The notes: generated from the sequence alone by a model not told the origin. Positions 1-6,050 are shown, counted from the first letter of the stretch. The stretch is 10,926 nucleotides of DNA from Thermococcus sp. (GCA_027062125.1 JAMOTW010000146.1:1-10926); one strand, 5' to 3'. Numbers and translations are program-made.

Positions 1-179
1 GTGACCTCACCGACGCGCCGCGAGAGGTCGTCCTCCAGCTCCTGGAGGAGCGAGAGGTTCTCCTTTAAGCGGACGGAGATGGACGGGATGTGGAGAGTCT
101 CAAATAACCCGTCCATGTCTATCCCGATATCGTCCAGTATCTTGTTAACCTGCGCGACGAGCTCCTCGGTCGTCGTCAT
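1..179 (-). CDS. Unrecognised protein, N-terminal 59 residues only (gene runs off the left edge)
   Basis: An open frame begins with ATG at 179-177 and stays open to base 1, giving 59 residues that start MTTTEELVAQ. I do not recognise the family. The visible part is acidic and looks helical; residues about 36-59 are rich in Leu, Glu and Arg and could form a short coiled coil. The start is supported by an ATGA overlap with the topoisomerase VI subunit A stop (TGA at 178-176), the usual sign of translational coupling. A weak GGTGAG Shine-Dalgarno-like stretch lies 8 nt upstream, inside the top6A end. As the last visible gene of the aIF1A-to-top6A operon it is probably co-transcribed with topoisomerase VI. 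That position may hint at a linked role, but nothing in the sequence shows one. Confidence 0.72.
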   Translation of the reverse strand, partial: MTTTEELVAQVNKILDDIGIDMDGLFETLHIPSISVRLKENLSLLQELEDDLSRRVGEV

Positions 180-1336
180 GGCAGCAGCTCACCGTTGTTT
201 ATCTTTTCGGGGAGGTACTTCTTCGCGACGAACTCGAGGCTCTTGTTGGCCAAAGCCTGCTGCTCAATCCTGACCCCCATCTTAAGGGCCATCTTGAGCT
301 GCCTCTGCCACTCCTTTGTCTGGAACCACGGGTAGTTCATCTCCTCGATGATACGCTTGTAGTCGCCAGTCGGGCCACCCTTCTTGTTGGGCGGGATTCC
401 CTTGAGCTTCTCGGTGACGTTCTTGAGACCATAGCGCTCTATATCGTCCATGGTCATTCCAACGAACTTCGCCTCCGGTGTTGCCAGCTTCTCACTGAGG
501 TAGGCGAGGTTTATCGAGCCCTGCTTGATGGTGGAGTAGATGTACCAACCGTAGGGGTCGCCATCGGTGAAGACGATAATGGGCAAACCTTCCTCGTAGT
601 GGAGCCTGTGGATTAAACGCCTGACGCCACGCGAGGCCTGTCCCTGGGTCGCTATGATGAGGGCGTTCTCCTTCTTCGGGAACTTTTCCTCGATGAGACG
701 GTCGGCCATAGCGGCGGTCTCGACGACGAGGGCATAGTCGACGTTTATCTCCGGGAACTGGAGGTGCTCAACGGTTCCCGGGACAGCCCAGCCGCCCATA
801 CCGAGCTTTGACGTGTTGAACTCATCCTCCCCGTCGCGAATGACTATGTCTCCGTAGATGTAGCCGCGCCTGTCGGCGGTGAGGTGCATCTCCTCACGAA
901 GGACGCCCATCATCCTCTCGAGATCCTCTATGATGGGGTCGCTCTCGCGCTGGTCCTCGAAGGTGTTCTCCTTCGTCCCGGGAATGGTGTGCTTGTTGGC
1001 GTAGTAGGCTTCACGAAGGCTCGCGTGCTTGTTCTCACTCACGAGCCTCTTCACGTAGGCCATCAGCAGTACCGTCTGCATGAACTTCCTCGTGTGGGCG
1101 ACGTTGAGGAAGTACCTCCTGGACAGCTTGTCCCCCATCCTGATGACGCGCCTCTTCTCGTCGAAGTAGACGTTGTTGAGACCGCGCATCGGTATGTCAA
1201 AGTAGGGGTTCTTGCCGGCCTTTATGTCCTCGAGGATTCTCTTCCCGTACTCCTCGAGCTTGTTGAGGACCTTGGTGGGGTCGTAGGAGAACCTCTCCCT
1301 GGGCTTCTCGCGGTGTATGGCTTTGCGTTTAGGCAT
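176..1336 (-). CDS. top6A: DNA topoisomerase VI subunit A (Spo11-like DNA-cleaving subunit)
   Basis: This is the catalytic cleavage subunit of type IIB topoisomerase VI, an A2B2 enzyme that relaxes and decatenates DNA through an ATP-dependent double-strand break. At 386 residues it is a normal family length. The N-terminal winged-helix (5Y-CAP) domain holds the Spo11-type motif SLREAYY (residues 106-112), with the active tyrosine at Y112 by family pattern (Y111 is adjacent). The Toprim domain follows: the acidic residue of ALVVET is E206, and the metal-binding pair in FTDGDPYG is D258 and D260. No catalytic residue seems missing. The ATG overlaps the top6B stop by 8 nt, and a strong GGAGGTGA site (within 1337-1351) lies in the top6B tail, so both subunits are probably made in step. 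The downstream unknown gene begins in its stop codon. Confidence 0.98.
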   Translation of the reverse strand: MPKRKAIHREKPRERFSYDPTKVLNKLEEYGKRILEDIKAGKNPYFDIPMRGLNNVYFDEKRRVIRMGDKLSRRYFLNVAHTRKFMQTVLLMAYVKRLVSENKHASLREAYYANKHTIPGTKENTFEDQRESDPIIEDLERMMGVLREEMHLTADRRGYIYGDIVIRDGEDEFNTSKLGMGGWAVPGTVEHLQFPEINVDYALVVETAAMADRLIEEKFPKKENALIIATQGQASRGVRRLIHRLHYEEGLPIIVFTDGDPYGWYIYSTIKQGSINLAYLSEKLATPEAKFVGMTMDDIERYGLKNVTEKLKGIPPNKKGGPTGDYKRIIEEMNYPWFQTKEWQRQLKMALKMGVRIEQQALANKSLEFVAKKYLPEKINNGELLP

Positions 1337-3026
1337 TCTCGCTCACCTCCTCGGCCTTCGCCTCTTCCTTGGCCGCGAAGTGGCTCTCTATGTATGATAT
1401 GAAATAGTTCTTAATCGCGTCCTCCGGCTCGCCCGTCAACACGCTCAGGGCCCTGGCTATCTCGGGGACGTACTTCTCGAAGGTCTTCCTCCTTTTCACC
1501 TGGTAGAGCTTCCTGTGCTTGCCGCTGAGGTAGGTCTGCAGCTTCCTGGCCGCATCCATTATGGCGAGCCTTATCTCGTTCTGAATCTCATCGACGTTGG
1601 CTATGCTCTGCTTTCCGGTTCCGGTGTAGGGCACGTGGACGCTGATGACGTTGATCATGAGGACCACGGGCGCCCTCTCGAGGTCGTCGACCTTATAGCG
1701 CTTCCAGTCGACGGAGCGAGCGGCCAGCGTGGTCACACACGAGCCGGCGTCGAAGAGGAGCGGGACGCGGTTGGCATAGCGTAAAAGCTCGAAGCCGGCC
1801 GGAATCTCGCCGCCATACGCTAAGCCGACCTCGACCTGGAAGGGTATACCTCCGGAATAGACCTTGGGAGGCCTCGTCACTGCAGTAACGAACTCCGGCT
1901 TGAGGATTCCTTTGAGGCCCTTCTCGATGTTCTCCTCGCCTATGGGTCTGAGGCCATGCGTTGGGGGAGCGAGGAACTTCATGTACTTGAAGGCCTCGAC
2001 TATCTCCTCCGCCTCGTGCCAGGTGAGCTTCTCCGGAGGCTTCTCCATCATCTTGGCGACCTGCTTGACGACCTTGGTGTATCCCCTGAAGGAGCGGAGG
2101 ACTGCCTTAACCTCGCCTTTGGCGAGCCTCTCGTAAAGCTGGTCCTGCACAGACTTGTCCTTCTCGGTCTTTATGAGTCTGAGCGCCGCTATGTACTCTA
2201 TCAGCTCGTCGACCTTCTTGTCACTTATCCTCGAGAACTCGCCGACGAGGAAGCGCTTTACGGTGTTCCTCCTCGTCTTCTTGGCCATTCTGTAAACGTC
2301 GTCCGTGAGAACCCCCCTCGGGTGCGGCTTCATCTCGACCGGCGGTTCAGGCACCTCATCGCTCGAGCGCGGGAAGACGATGAGCTTTCCGTCCGGCTCG
2401 ATGAGCTCGATGTGAGCGTGGGGGTTCGCTATCGCGGTGAGCTTGAGGTACCAGTAAACGCCCTGCTTCGAGCGGACGTAGCGGACGTTCTTTACCTCAA
2501 GTTCTATCCTCGTTCCGCGCCAGCCCTTGGGATTGGGGTGCTTCTCTTTCTTGACGATTTTACCCTCGTTCTTGTCGACGTCTATCTTGACCCAGGCCTC
2601 TATTATTTCCTCGCCGCCGGTTGAGGTAATGACGCGAGTGGCCTTTCCGCTCGTTATCTGAGCGAACATGACGGCACCGCTTATACCGATACCCTGCTGG
2701 CCGCGGCTCTGTATGTTCCTGTGGGCCTTGGTTCCTGCCAGCATCTTACCGAAAACGTGGGTTATGTACTTCTCCGGGATTCCCGGGCCGTTGTCCTCCA
2801 CGATAACCTTGTAGTGCTCCCTTCCGAGCTCCTCAATCTCGACGCGAATGTACGGGGCTATGCCAGCTTCCTCACAGGCATCGAGCGAGTTGGTTACAGC
2901 CTCATGAATAACGGTGGTCAGCGAGCGTATCTTGCCCGTGTAGCCGAGCATTGCCGCGTTTCGCCTGAAGAACTCGCTGACGCTTTGTATCTTAAACTCC
3001 TTAAACAGCTGCTTCGCCTCGGCCAT
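1329..3026 (-). CDS. top6B: DNA topoisomerase VI subunit B (GHKL ATPase subunit)
   Basis: This is the ATPase subunit that dimerises on ATP binding and drives strand passage by the subunit A dimer. In 565 residues the order is the GHKL ATP-binding domain, an H2TH domain, a transducer domain and a short charged C-terminal tail. Visible motifs are the N-box HEAVTNSLDA (E42 and N46, catalytic Glu and Mg ligand by family), EDNGPGIP with D78, the glycine-rich lid GQQGIGISGA (109-118), and the transducer switch lysine K472 in TGTGKQS. The frame extends five codons further to a TTG at 3041. I chose the ATG at 3026 because GGAGG at 3038-3034 sits 7 nt before it and would lie inside the longer version. 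It starts 2 nt after the KH-protein stop and overlaps top6A. Confidence 0.97.
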   Translation of the reverse strand: MAEAKQLFKEFKIQSVSEFFRRNAAMLGYTGKIRSLTTVIHEAVTNSLDACEEAGIAPYIRVEIEELGREHYKVIVEDNGPGIPEKYITHVFGKMLAGTKAHRNIQSRGQQGIGISGAVMFAQITSGKATRVITSTGGEEIIEAWVKIDVDKNEGKIVKKEKHPNPKGWRGTRIELEVKNVRYVRSKQGVYWYLKLTAIANPHAHIELIEPDGKLIVFPRSSDEVPEPPVEMKPHPRGVLTDDVYRMAKKTRRNTVKRFLVGEFSRISDKKVDELIEYIAALRLIKTEKDKSVQDQLYERLAKGEVKAVLRSFRGYTKVVKQVAKMMEKPPEKLTWHEAEEIVEAFKYMKFLAPPTHGLRPIGEENIEKGLKGILKPEFVTAVTRPPKVYSGGIPFQVEVGLAYGGEIPAGFELLRYANRVPLLFDAGSCVTTLAARSVDWKRYKVDDLERAPVVLMINVISVHVPYTGTGKQSIANVDEIQNEIRLAIMDAARKLQTYLSGKHRKLYQVKRRKTFEKYVPEIARALSVLTGEPEDAIKNYFISYIESHFAAKEEAKAEEVSENA

Positions 3027-3028
3027 CC

Positions 3029-3766
3029 TCAGTCCTCCCAAAAGTCGTCGTTTTCAAAGTCCCCCTCCTCGTATTCGGGGTGCTCCTCGGGCCCACCCTC
3101 AAGGGTCTCGTAGTAGGCCGTACTCTCGAGCTCGAGGTCCTTCTTGCGCCTCTCGAGGTACTTGTAGACGACCCCGTGCGGTGAGCCCTTGGCGAGCTTT
3201 TCTATGGCGGTCTTGGCAACCTCAACCTGTAGCGGGTTGCCGATTATCGCGACGGTCTTTCCGTAGACGCTAACATCCGCACCGCTCATCTCCTCGATTA
3301 TCTCCCTGGTTCTGCCCTTCCTGCCTATGATCCTTCCCCTCACGCGCGGGAGGGCGTTCTTGTCGTTGCCGATGATTATGTCGGTGAGGTTCACCACCTC
3401 AAGCGTCTCGCCCTCGTTGAAGAGCCTGAAGGCCCTCTCGGGAGAAAAGCCCCTCCCGATGGCCATGACCACATCGCGCGCCTTCCAGACTGCGAGCGGG
3501 TCGTCGGTTTCCTTGGTGGAGGTTATGAAGACTTCACCCGTCTCGCTGTCTATCTCTATCTTGGTCTTCGTGCGCCTCTCTATCTCCCTCTTCGTCTGGC
3601 CCTTCTTCCCGATGACCACCGCGACGCGCTCCTTTGGTATCCTGAGGAACTCCTCCTGCTCGCCCTCGGCGGCGTAGTCTATTTCAACTTCGGGTTCTTC
3701 CCTTATGGGCCTCCCGTCCTTGTCGATGCGCTCGTACTTCCTCAGCAGTCTCTCAAACTCGTCCAT
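3029..3766 (-). CDS. dim2: Two-KH-domain RNA-binding protein, archaeal Dim2/Pno1 (Krr1-like) family
   Basis: This 245-residue protein has two KH RNA-binding domains with intact GxxG loops: GKKG at 53-56 in LRIPKERVAVVIGKKG, and GRKG at 148-151 in VRGRIIGRKG. That arrangement is typical of the archaeal Dim2/Pno1 family. By family knowledge such proteins bind the 3' end region of pre-16S rRNA and help late 30S maturation, and the Pyrococcus homologue has been reported to bind aIF2-alpha. The C-terminal 35 residues or so are strongly acidic and end DDFWED; this tail seems longer than in Pyrococcus homologues (comparison from memory). A GGGTGAG site lies just upstream of the ATG, within the 11-nt gap after the RIO1 stop. 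Being next to a RIO1 kinase and aIF1A fits a role in small-subunit biogenesis. Confidence 0.92.
   Translation of the reverse strand: MDEFERLLRKYERIDKDGRPIREEPEVEIDYAAEGEQEEFLRIPKERVAVVIGKKGQTKREIERRTKTKIEIDSETGEVFITSTKETDDPLAVWKARDVVMAIGRGFSPERAFRLFNEGETLEVVNLTDIIIGNDKNALPRVRGRIIGRKGRTREIIEEMSGADVSVYGKTVAIIGNPLQVEVAKTAIEKLAKGSPHGVVYKYLERRKKDLELESTAYYETLEGGPEEHPEYEEGDFENDDFWED
3034..3038 (-). promoter_or_regulatory. Shine-Dalgarno site that fixes the top6B start
   Basis: GGAGG on the minus strand lies 7 nt before the ATG at 3026. The upstream TTG alternative at 3041 would place this site inside the coding region and has no site of its own, so the shorter protein is preferred. The site lies within the last codons of the KH-protein gene. 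Confidence 0.7.
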
Positions 3767-3777
3767 AATCTCACCCT

Positions 3778-4551
3778 CTAACCAGCAAGCTCGCGGAACT
3801 TATCGTCGAAATCATCAACATCAACGCCTTTCTTACCGAAGTAATTGATGACGTTCCTCAAATCCCTCTTGAGCAGCTCGATACTCATCCTGTTCCTCTT
3901 AACGGTCGCCTGAGACCAGTCTATCACGACCGGGCCGTCGTGGAGCAGTATGTTGTACTCGCTTAAATCCCCGTGGACCATGTCCCCCCTCTTCCAGAGC
4001 CTCTCGATGACCCGCATCGTGAAGTCATAGAGCTCCTCGAAGTCCTCCCTGGACAGCTCCCTCTCGACGTCCTTCAGCCTGGGCGCCGGGAGCTCGTCCC
4101 CGATGAACTCCATCACGAGGACGTTGTTCCTGAAGATTATTGGCTCCGGAACCCTGACCGCGTATTTAATTGCCCTCTGGAGGTTCTTGAACTCCCTCCT
4201 CGTCCAGACGAAGACGAGCTTCCTCATGTCCTTCGGCAGGTAGCCGATGCGCGGGTCGGCGGCGAGGTACTCCCATATCCGCCTGAACTCGGTGGTGTAC
4301 GTGCGGTAGATTTTGACCGCTATCCTGTTCCCGTCCGAATCGACGCCGGCGAAGACGTTGGCCTCCTTGCCCGTGCTGATGACGCCGTAGAGGGCCTCTA
4401 TCTTGCCCCTGCGGTGGAGGTAGGCGAGGGTTTCTTTGGTGGTCCTGTCGAAGACTTCGTTGGCTATCTTGTAGAGCTCGCTGTCCTTCTCGCGCCTCTC
4501 CCTGAGGCCCAGCATCGCCTCGACTTCGCGCTCAATGACCTCCTCGCGCAT
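3778..4551 (-). CDS. rio1: RIO1-type serine/threonine protein kinase
   Basis: This is an atypical kinase/ATPase of the RIO family, which by family knowledge acts in late small-subunit ribosome maturation. The Rio1-specific ATP loop STGKEANVF is at residues 59-67, the ATP-contacting lysine in AVKIYRT is K80, the catalytic loop HGDLSEYN is at 193-200 (D195, N200), and the metal-binding motif IDWSQ contains D211. STGKEANVF and IDWSQ point to RIO1 rather than RIO2, and no RIO2-type winged helix is seen. The 257-residue length fits archaeal Rio1. The start is uncertain: GTG at 4560, ATG at 4557 and ATG at 4551 are all in frame. I chose 4551 because a GTGAT element precedes it by 4 nt, the same spacing as in the aIF1A gene; the others have no site. 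It lies 32 nt after aIF1A and 11 nt before the KH gene. Confidence 0.95.
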   Translation of the reverse strand: MREEVIEREVEAMLGLRERREKDSELYKIANEVFDRTTKETLAYLHRRGKIEALYGVISTGKEANVFAGVDSDGNRIAVKIYRTYTTEFRRIWEYLAADPRIGYLPKDMRKLVFVWTRREFKNLQRAIKYAVRVPEPIIFRNNVLVMEFIGDELPAPRLKDVERELSREDFEELYDFTMRVIERLWKRGDMVHGDLSEYNILLHDGPVVIDWSQATVKRNRMSIELLKRDLRNVINYFGKKGVDVDDFDDKFRELAG

Positions 4552-4583
4552 GCCCATCACTGCCGGCCGCTGAAAGGATGGAC

Positions 4584-4949
4584 TCAGAACAGCAGCTCGC
4601 CGCCGCTGATGAAGTCCTGGCTTATCTTGCCCTTCCTGAGGAGCCAGTCAACCTGGGTTCTGGTGTAGCGGTAGACTATGTCACCGCGCTCGTCACTCTG
4701 GACCTCCCAGGGCTGGACTATGACGACGTCGCCAACGCGCATCCACATGCGCCTCTTGAGCTTGCCCGGAATGCGGCACCTCCTTATCTTGCCGTCCGAG
4801 CAGCGGACGTCCATCCAGCCGGAACCAAGGGCCTGCTCGATTATTCCAAAGAGCTGTCCTTCCTTCGGCAGTGGGACACGGATAACCTCGTCCCCCTGAA
4901 CCTGCCTGCTTTTCTTCTTCTTATTGTTTCCACGTCTGTGGTACGCCAT
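4584..4949 (-). CDS. eif1A: Archaeal translation initiation factor 1A (aIF1A)
   Basis: This 121-residue protein is the archaeal form of eIF1A, which binds the 30S A-site and assists start-codon selection and initiator tRNA placement. The N-terminal tail is basic (HRRGNNKKKKSR), as in the family. The OB/S1-like fold follows, from about VIRVPLP (22-28) through GWMDVRCSDG, RRCRIPGKLK and VGDVVIVQPWE. The C-terminal part VDWLLRKGKI is also typical. The frame reaches back to ATG at 4964, but GGAGGTGA (4962-4955) overlaps that codon and lies correctly in front of the ATG at 4949, which I take as the start. A TATA box at 4988-4982 predicts transcription beginning near 4962-4958, which also argues against 4964. 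It is the first gene of the operon that continues through RIO1, Dim2 and topoisomerase VI. Confidence 0.97.
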   Translation of the reverse strand: MAYHRRGNNKKKKSRQVQGDEVIRVPLPKEGQLFGIIEQALGSGWMDVRCSDGKIRRCRIPGKLKRRMWMRVGDVVIVQPWEVQSDERGDIVYRYTRTQVDWLLRKGKISQDFISGGELLF

Positions 4950-4953
4950 GATC

Positions 4954-4988
4954 ATCACCTCCATTCGCTCAACCCGGGCCCTTATAAA
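4954..4988 (-). promoter_or_regulatory. Promoter and Shine-Dalgarno site of the aIF1A-RIO1-Dim2-Topo VI operon
   Basis: On the minus strand a TATA element TTTATAA covers 4988-4982. About 25 nt further on, the predicted transcript start (4962-4958) falls at or just before GGAGGTGAT (4962-4954), 4 nt before the ATG at 4949. The leader would be only about 10-15 nt, little more than the ribosome-binding site. This is the only clear promoter I see for the five complete genes and one partial gene that follow. Confidence 0.65.
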
Positions 4989-4997
4989 CCTGAGCCT

Positions 4998-5048
4998 TGC
5001 AAAAATTTTCTAATGGAAGTACAGGGCTGTGCTTTTAAAATTTTTGCA
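4998..5048. repeat. AT-rich inverted repeat with 12-bp perfect arms
   Basis: TGCAAAAATTTT (4998-5009) and AAAATTTTTGCA (5037-5048) are exact reverse complements separated by 27 nt. A second inverted repeat, CTGTGC (5027-5032) with GCACAG (5046-5051), shares bases 5046-5048 with the first, so as RNA the two pairings could not form together. The right arm with the preceding TTTTAAAA could also act as a TATA element for rightward transcription. It lies just upstream of the aIF1A promoter; function unknown. Confidence 0.6.
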
Positions 5049-5183
5049 CAGACCACGGGTTCCGTGGACCCTCACGGCCAACAGGCTAAGAAACCCACGA
5101 AAGCATCCCGAGGAGAGGAGTGCCATTAGCAGCGCCATTTTGGTGTCTGGGACACCACGGCCGCTCCCCAAAGGGCCTCGCAT
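5010..5183 (-). CDS. Possible 57-residue ORF in the divergent intergenic region (doubtful)
   Basis: An open frame runs from ATG at 5183 to TAG at 5012-5010 and encodes 57 residues starting MRGPLGSGRG and ending STALYFH. In its favour, GAGGTG at 5193-5188 lies 4 nt before the ATG, and a TTTTTAAA element at 5224-5217 (minus strand) would start transcription near 5194, just before that site. Against it, the protein is rich in Gly, Arg and Leu with no family I recognise, the codons include several CGT, CGA and CTA unlike the neighbouring genes, and two perfect DNA hairpins fall inside it. A hydrophobic run (about 16-38) is interrupted by Cys and Arg. It could instead be part of an interspersed repeat or a structured RNA. 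If real, it would be divergent from the metal transporter. Confidence 0.3.
   Translation of the reverse strand: MRGPLGSGRGVPDTKMALLMALLSSGCFRGFLSLLAVRVHGTRGLCKNFKSTALYFH
5053..5067. repeat. Small perfect hairpin, 6-bp stem and 3-nt loop
   Basis: CCACGG (5053-5058), loop GTT, CCGTGG (5062-5067) form a perfect short stem-loop on either strand. It begins 5 nt after the AT-rich inverted repeat and lies about where a rightward transcript from the TTTTAAAA element at 5033-5040 would start. No T-run follows, so it is not an obvious terminator. Confidence 0.5.
5141..5157. repeat. Small perfect hairpin, 7-bp stem and 3-nt loop
   Basis: TGGTGTC (5141-5147), loop TGG, GACACCA (5151-5157) form a perfect stem-loop. 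Directly after it comes CACGGCC (5156-5162), which also occurs at 5073-5079 near the other hairpin. On the plus strand a TTTT at 5138-5141 precedes rather than follows the stem, so a rightward terminator is unlikely. Confidence 0.5.
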
Positions 5184-5211
5184 TACACACCTCTGTCCAC
5201 TATGACCGCAT

Positions 5212-5249
5212 GAAAGTTTAAAAATGAACCGTTCAACATGAACCCGGAG
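5212..5249 (+). promoter_or_regulatory. Promoter of the metal-transporter/rnhB operon with three operator-like half-sites
   Basis: GAAAG (BRE-like, 5212-5216) precedes TATA element TTTAAAAA (5217-5224), predicting a transcript start near 5245-5248 and a GGAG ribosome site at 5246-5249. Between TATA box and start lie TGAAC (5225-5229), GTTCA (5231-5235) and TGAAC (5239-5243). The first two form the perfect 11-bp palindrome TGAACCGTTCA, and the third repeats ATGAACC 14 bp further on. A protein bound here would block polymerase, as archaeal repressors commonly do. A metal-responsive regulator is a reasonable guess only because of the genes downstream. Confidence 0.55.
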
Positions 5250-5255
5250 ATGGCC

Positions 5256-6050
5256 ATGAGGGTGATAAAAGCCGAGAACCTCACCATAACCTATGATGGG
5301 AAGCCCGCGCTGGAGGGGGTAAACTTCTCCCTCGATGAAGGGGAAACGCTCCTCCTCCTGGGCCCAAACGGGGCGGGGAAGACCACGCTGCTGAGGACGA
5401 TAGCCTGCTTCCACAGGGAGTACAGGGGCAAGCTCGAGGTCTTCGGGAAAGAACCCTGTGGGGCGAGGGAGCTGATAGGCTACGTCCCCCAGAGCCACAG
5501 CCTCAACGAGCGCGTCCCGCTCACCGCTTTGGAAGTCGTCGCTATGGGCGGTATATACAGGTATGGCTTCGCCCACTTCAAAATCCCCCGCGAGACCCTC
5601 ATGAAGGCGGAGGAGGTTCTCGGCTTCGTTGGTCTGGGCCACGTCAAGGACAGGCTCTTCCGCGAGCTGAGCGGCGGGCAGAAGCAGAGGGTTCTTTTAG
5701 CGAGGGCCCTTATGAGCGACCCGAGGCTTCTCCTCCTCGACGAGCCTCTCTCGGCGCTCGATCCCAGCGCGAGGGCCGAGGTTGCGGGTGTGCTCAACAA
5801 GATAAAGCGCGAGCGGGGAATAACGATGGTGATAACCACCCACGACATAAACCCTCTCCTCGAGGTCGGGGACAGGGTGATGCTCATCAACAAGCGCCTC
5901 ATAGCCTTCGGAAGGCCGGAAGAGGTGCTCCAGGACAGCGTCATCAAATCCGTCTACGGGCCCCTGGCAAGGGTCATCCCGGTTGAGGGTAAGCTCTTCT
6001 GCATAACAGGCGACGTCCACATCCACAGGCACGGAGGTGGTGGGCTGTGA
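5256..6050 (+). CDS. Zinc/manganese-type ABC transporter, ATP-binding subunit (ZnuC-like)
   Basis: This 264-residue ABC ATPase would power metal-ion import at the inner face of the membrane. Visible motifs in order are Walker A GPNGAGKT (36-43), Q-loop YVPQS (Q79), signature LSGGQ (138-142), Walker B LLLLDEP with catalytic E163, D-loop SALD (166-169) and H-loop H196. The metal class is inferred from the ABC-3 permease that follows and from a C-terminal tail with C249, H255, H257 and H259 (CITGDVHIHRHG), a possible metal-binding patch. In-frame starts exist at 5238, 5250, 5256 and 5262. I chose 5256 because GGAG (5246-5249) lies 6 nt before it and the predicted transcript begins after 5238. 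The stop overlaps the permease start (GTGA). The actual metal (Zn, Mn or another) cannot be told from sequence. Confidence 0.92.
   Translation: MRVIKAENLTITYDGKPALEGVNFSLDEGETLLLLGPNGAGKTTLLRTIACFHREYRGKLEVFGKEPCGARELIGYVPQSHSLNERVPLTALEVVAMGGIYRYGFAHFKIPRETLMKAEEVLGFVGLGHVKDRLFRELSGGQKQRVLLARALMSDPRLLLLDEPLSALDPSARAEVAGVLNKIKRERGITMVITTHDINPLLEVGDRVMLINKRLIAFGRPEEVLQDSVIKSVYGPLARVIPVEGKLFCITGDVHIHRHGGGGL

Noticed and set aside
884..2624. Long plus-strand open frames opposite top6A and top6B (for example 884-1402 and 1956-2624)
   Set aside because: They are shadows of GC-rich coding sequence on the other strand, with no recognisable domains, and the topoisomerase VI frames explain the region fully.
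3027..3041. TTG at 3041 as the start of top6B
   Set aside because: The ribosome-binding site at 3038-3034 would be inside the coding sequence, and the ATG at 3026 is correctly spaced.
3973..4668. A 231-codon plus-strand open frame opposite the RIO1 kinase
   Set aside because: The RIO1 frame carries every kinase motif; the opposite frame is Leu/Glu/Val-rich antisense without motifs.
4982..5048. The AT-rich inverted repeat as an intrinsic terminator for the 57-codon frame
   Set aside because: The long loop (27 nt) and A/T-only stem core are not typical, and the aIF1A promoter begins right beside it.
5051..5160. tRNA, box C/D RNA or CRISPR repeat in the intergenic region
   Set aside because: There is no T-loop or acceptor stem, no RUGAUGA/CUGA pair, and no regularly spaced repeat.
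5010..5642. A 210-codon minus-strand open frame extending from the divergent gap into the ABC ATPase gene
   Set aside because: Most of it is antisense to a clear ABC ATPase and shows no family motif. Only the last 57 codons, with their own Shine-Dalgarno site, lie outside that gene and are kept as a doubtful candidate.
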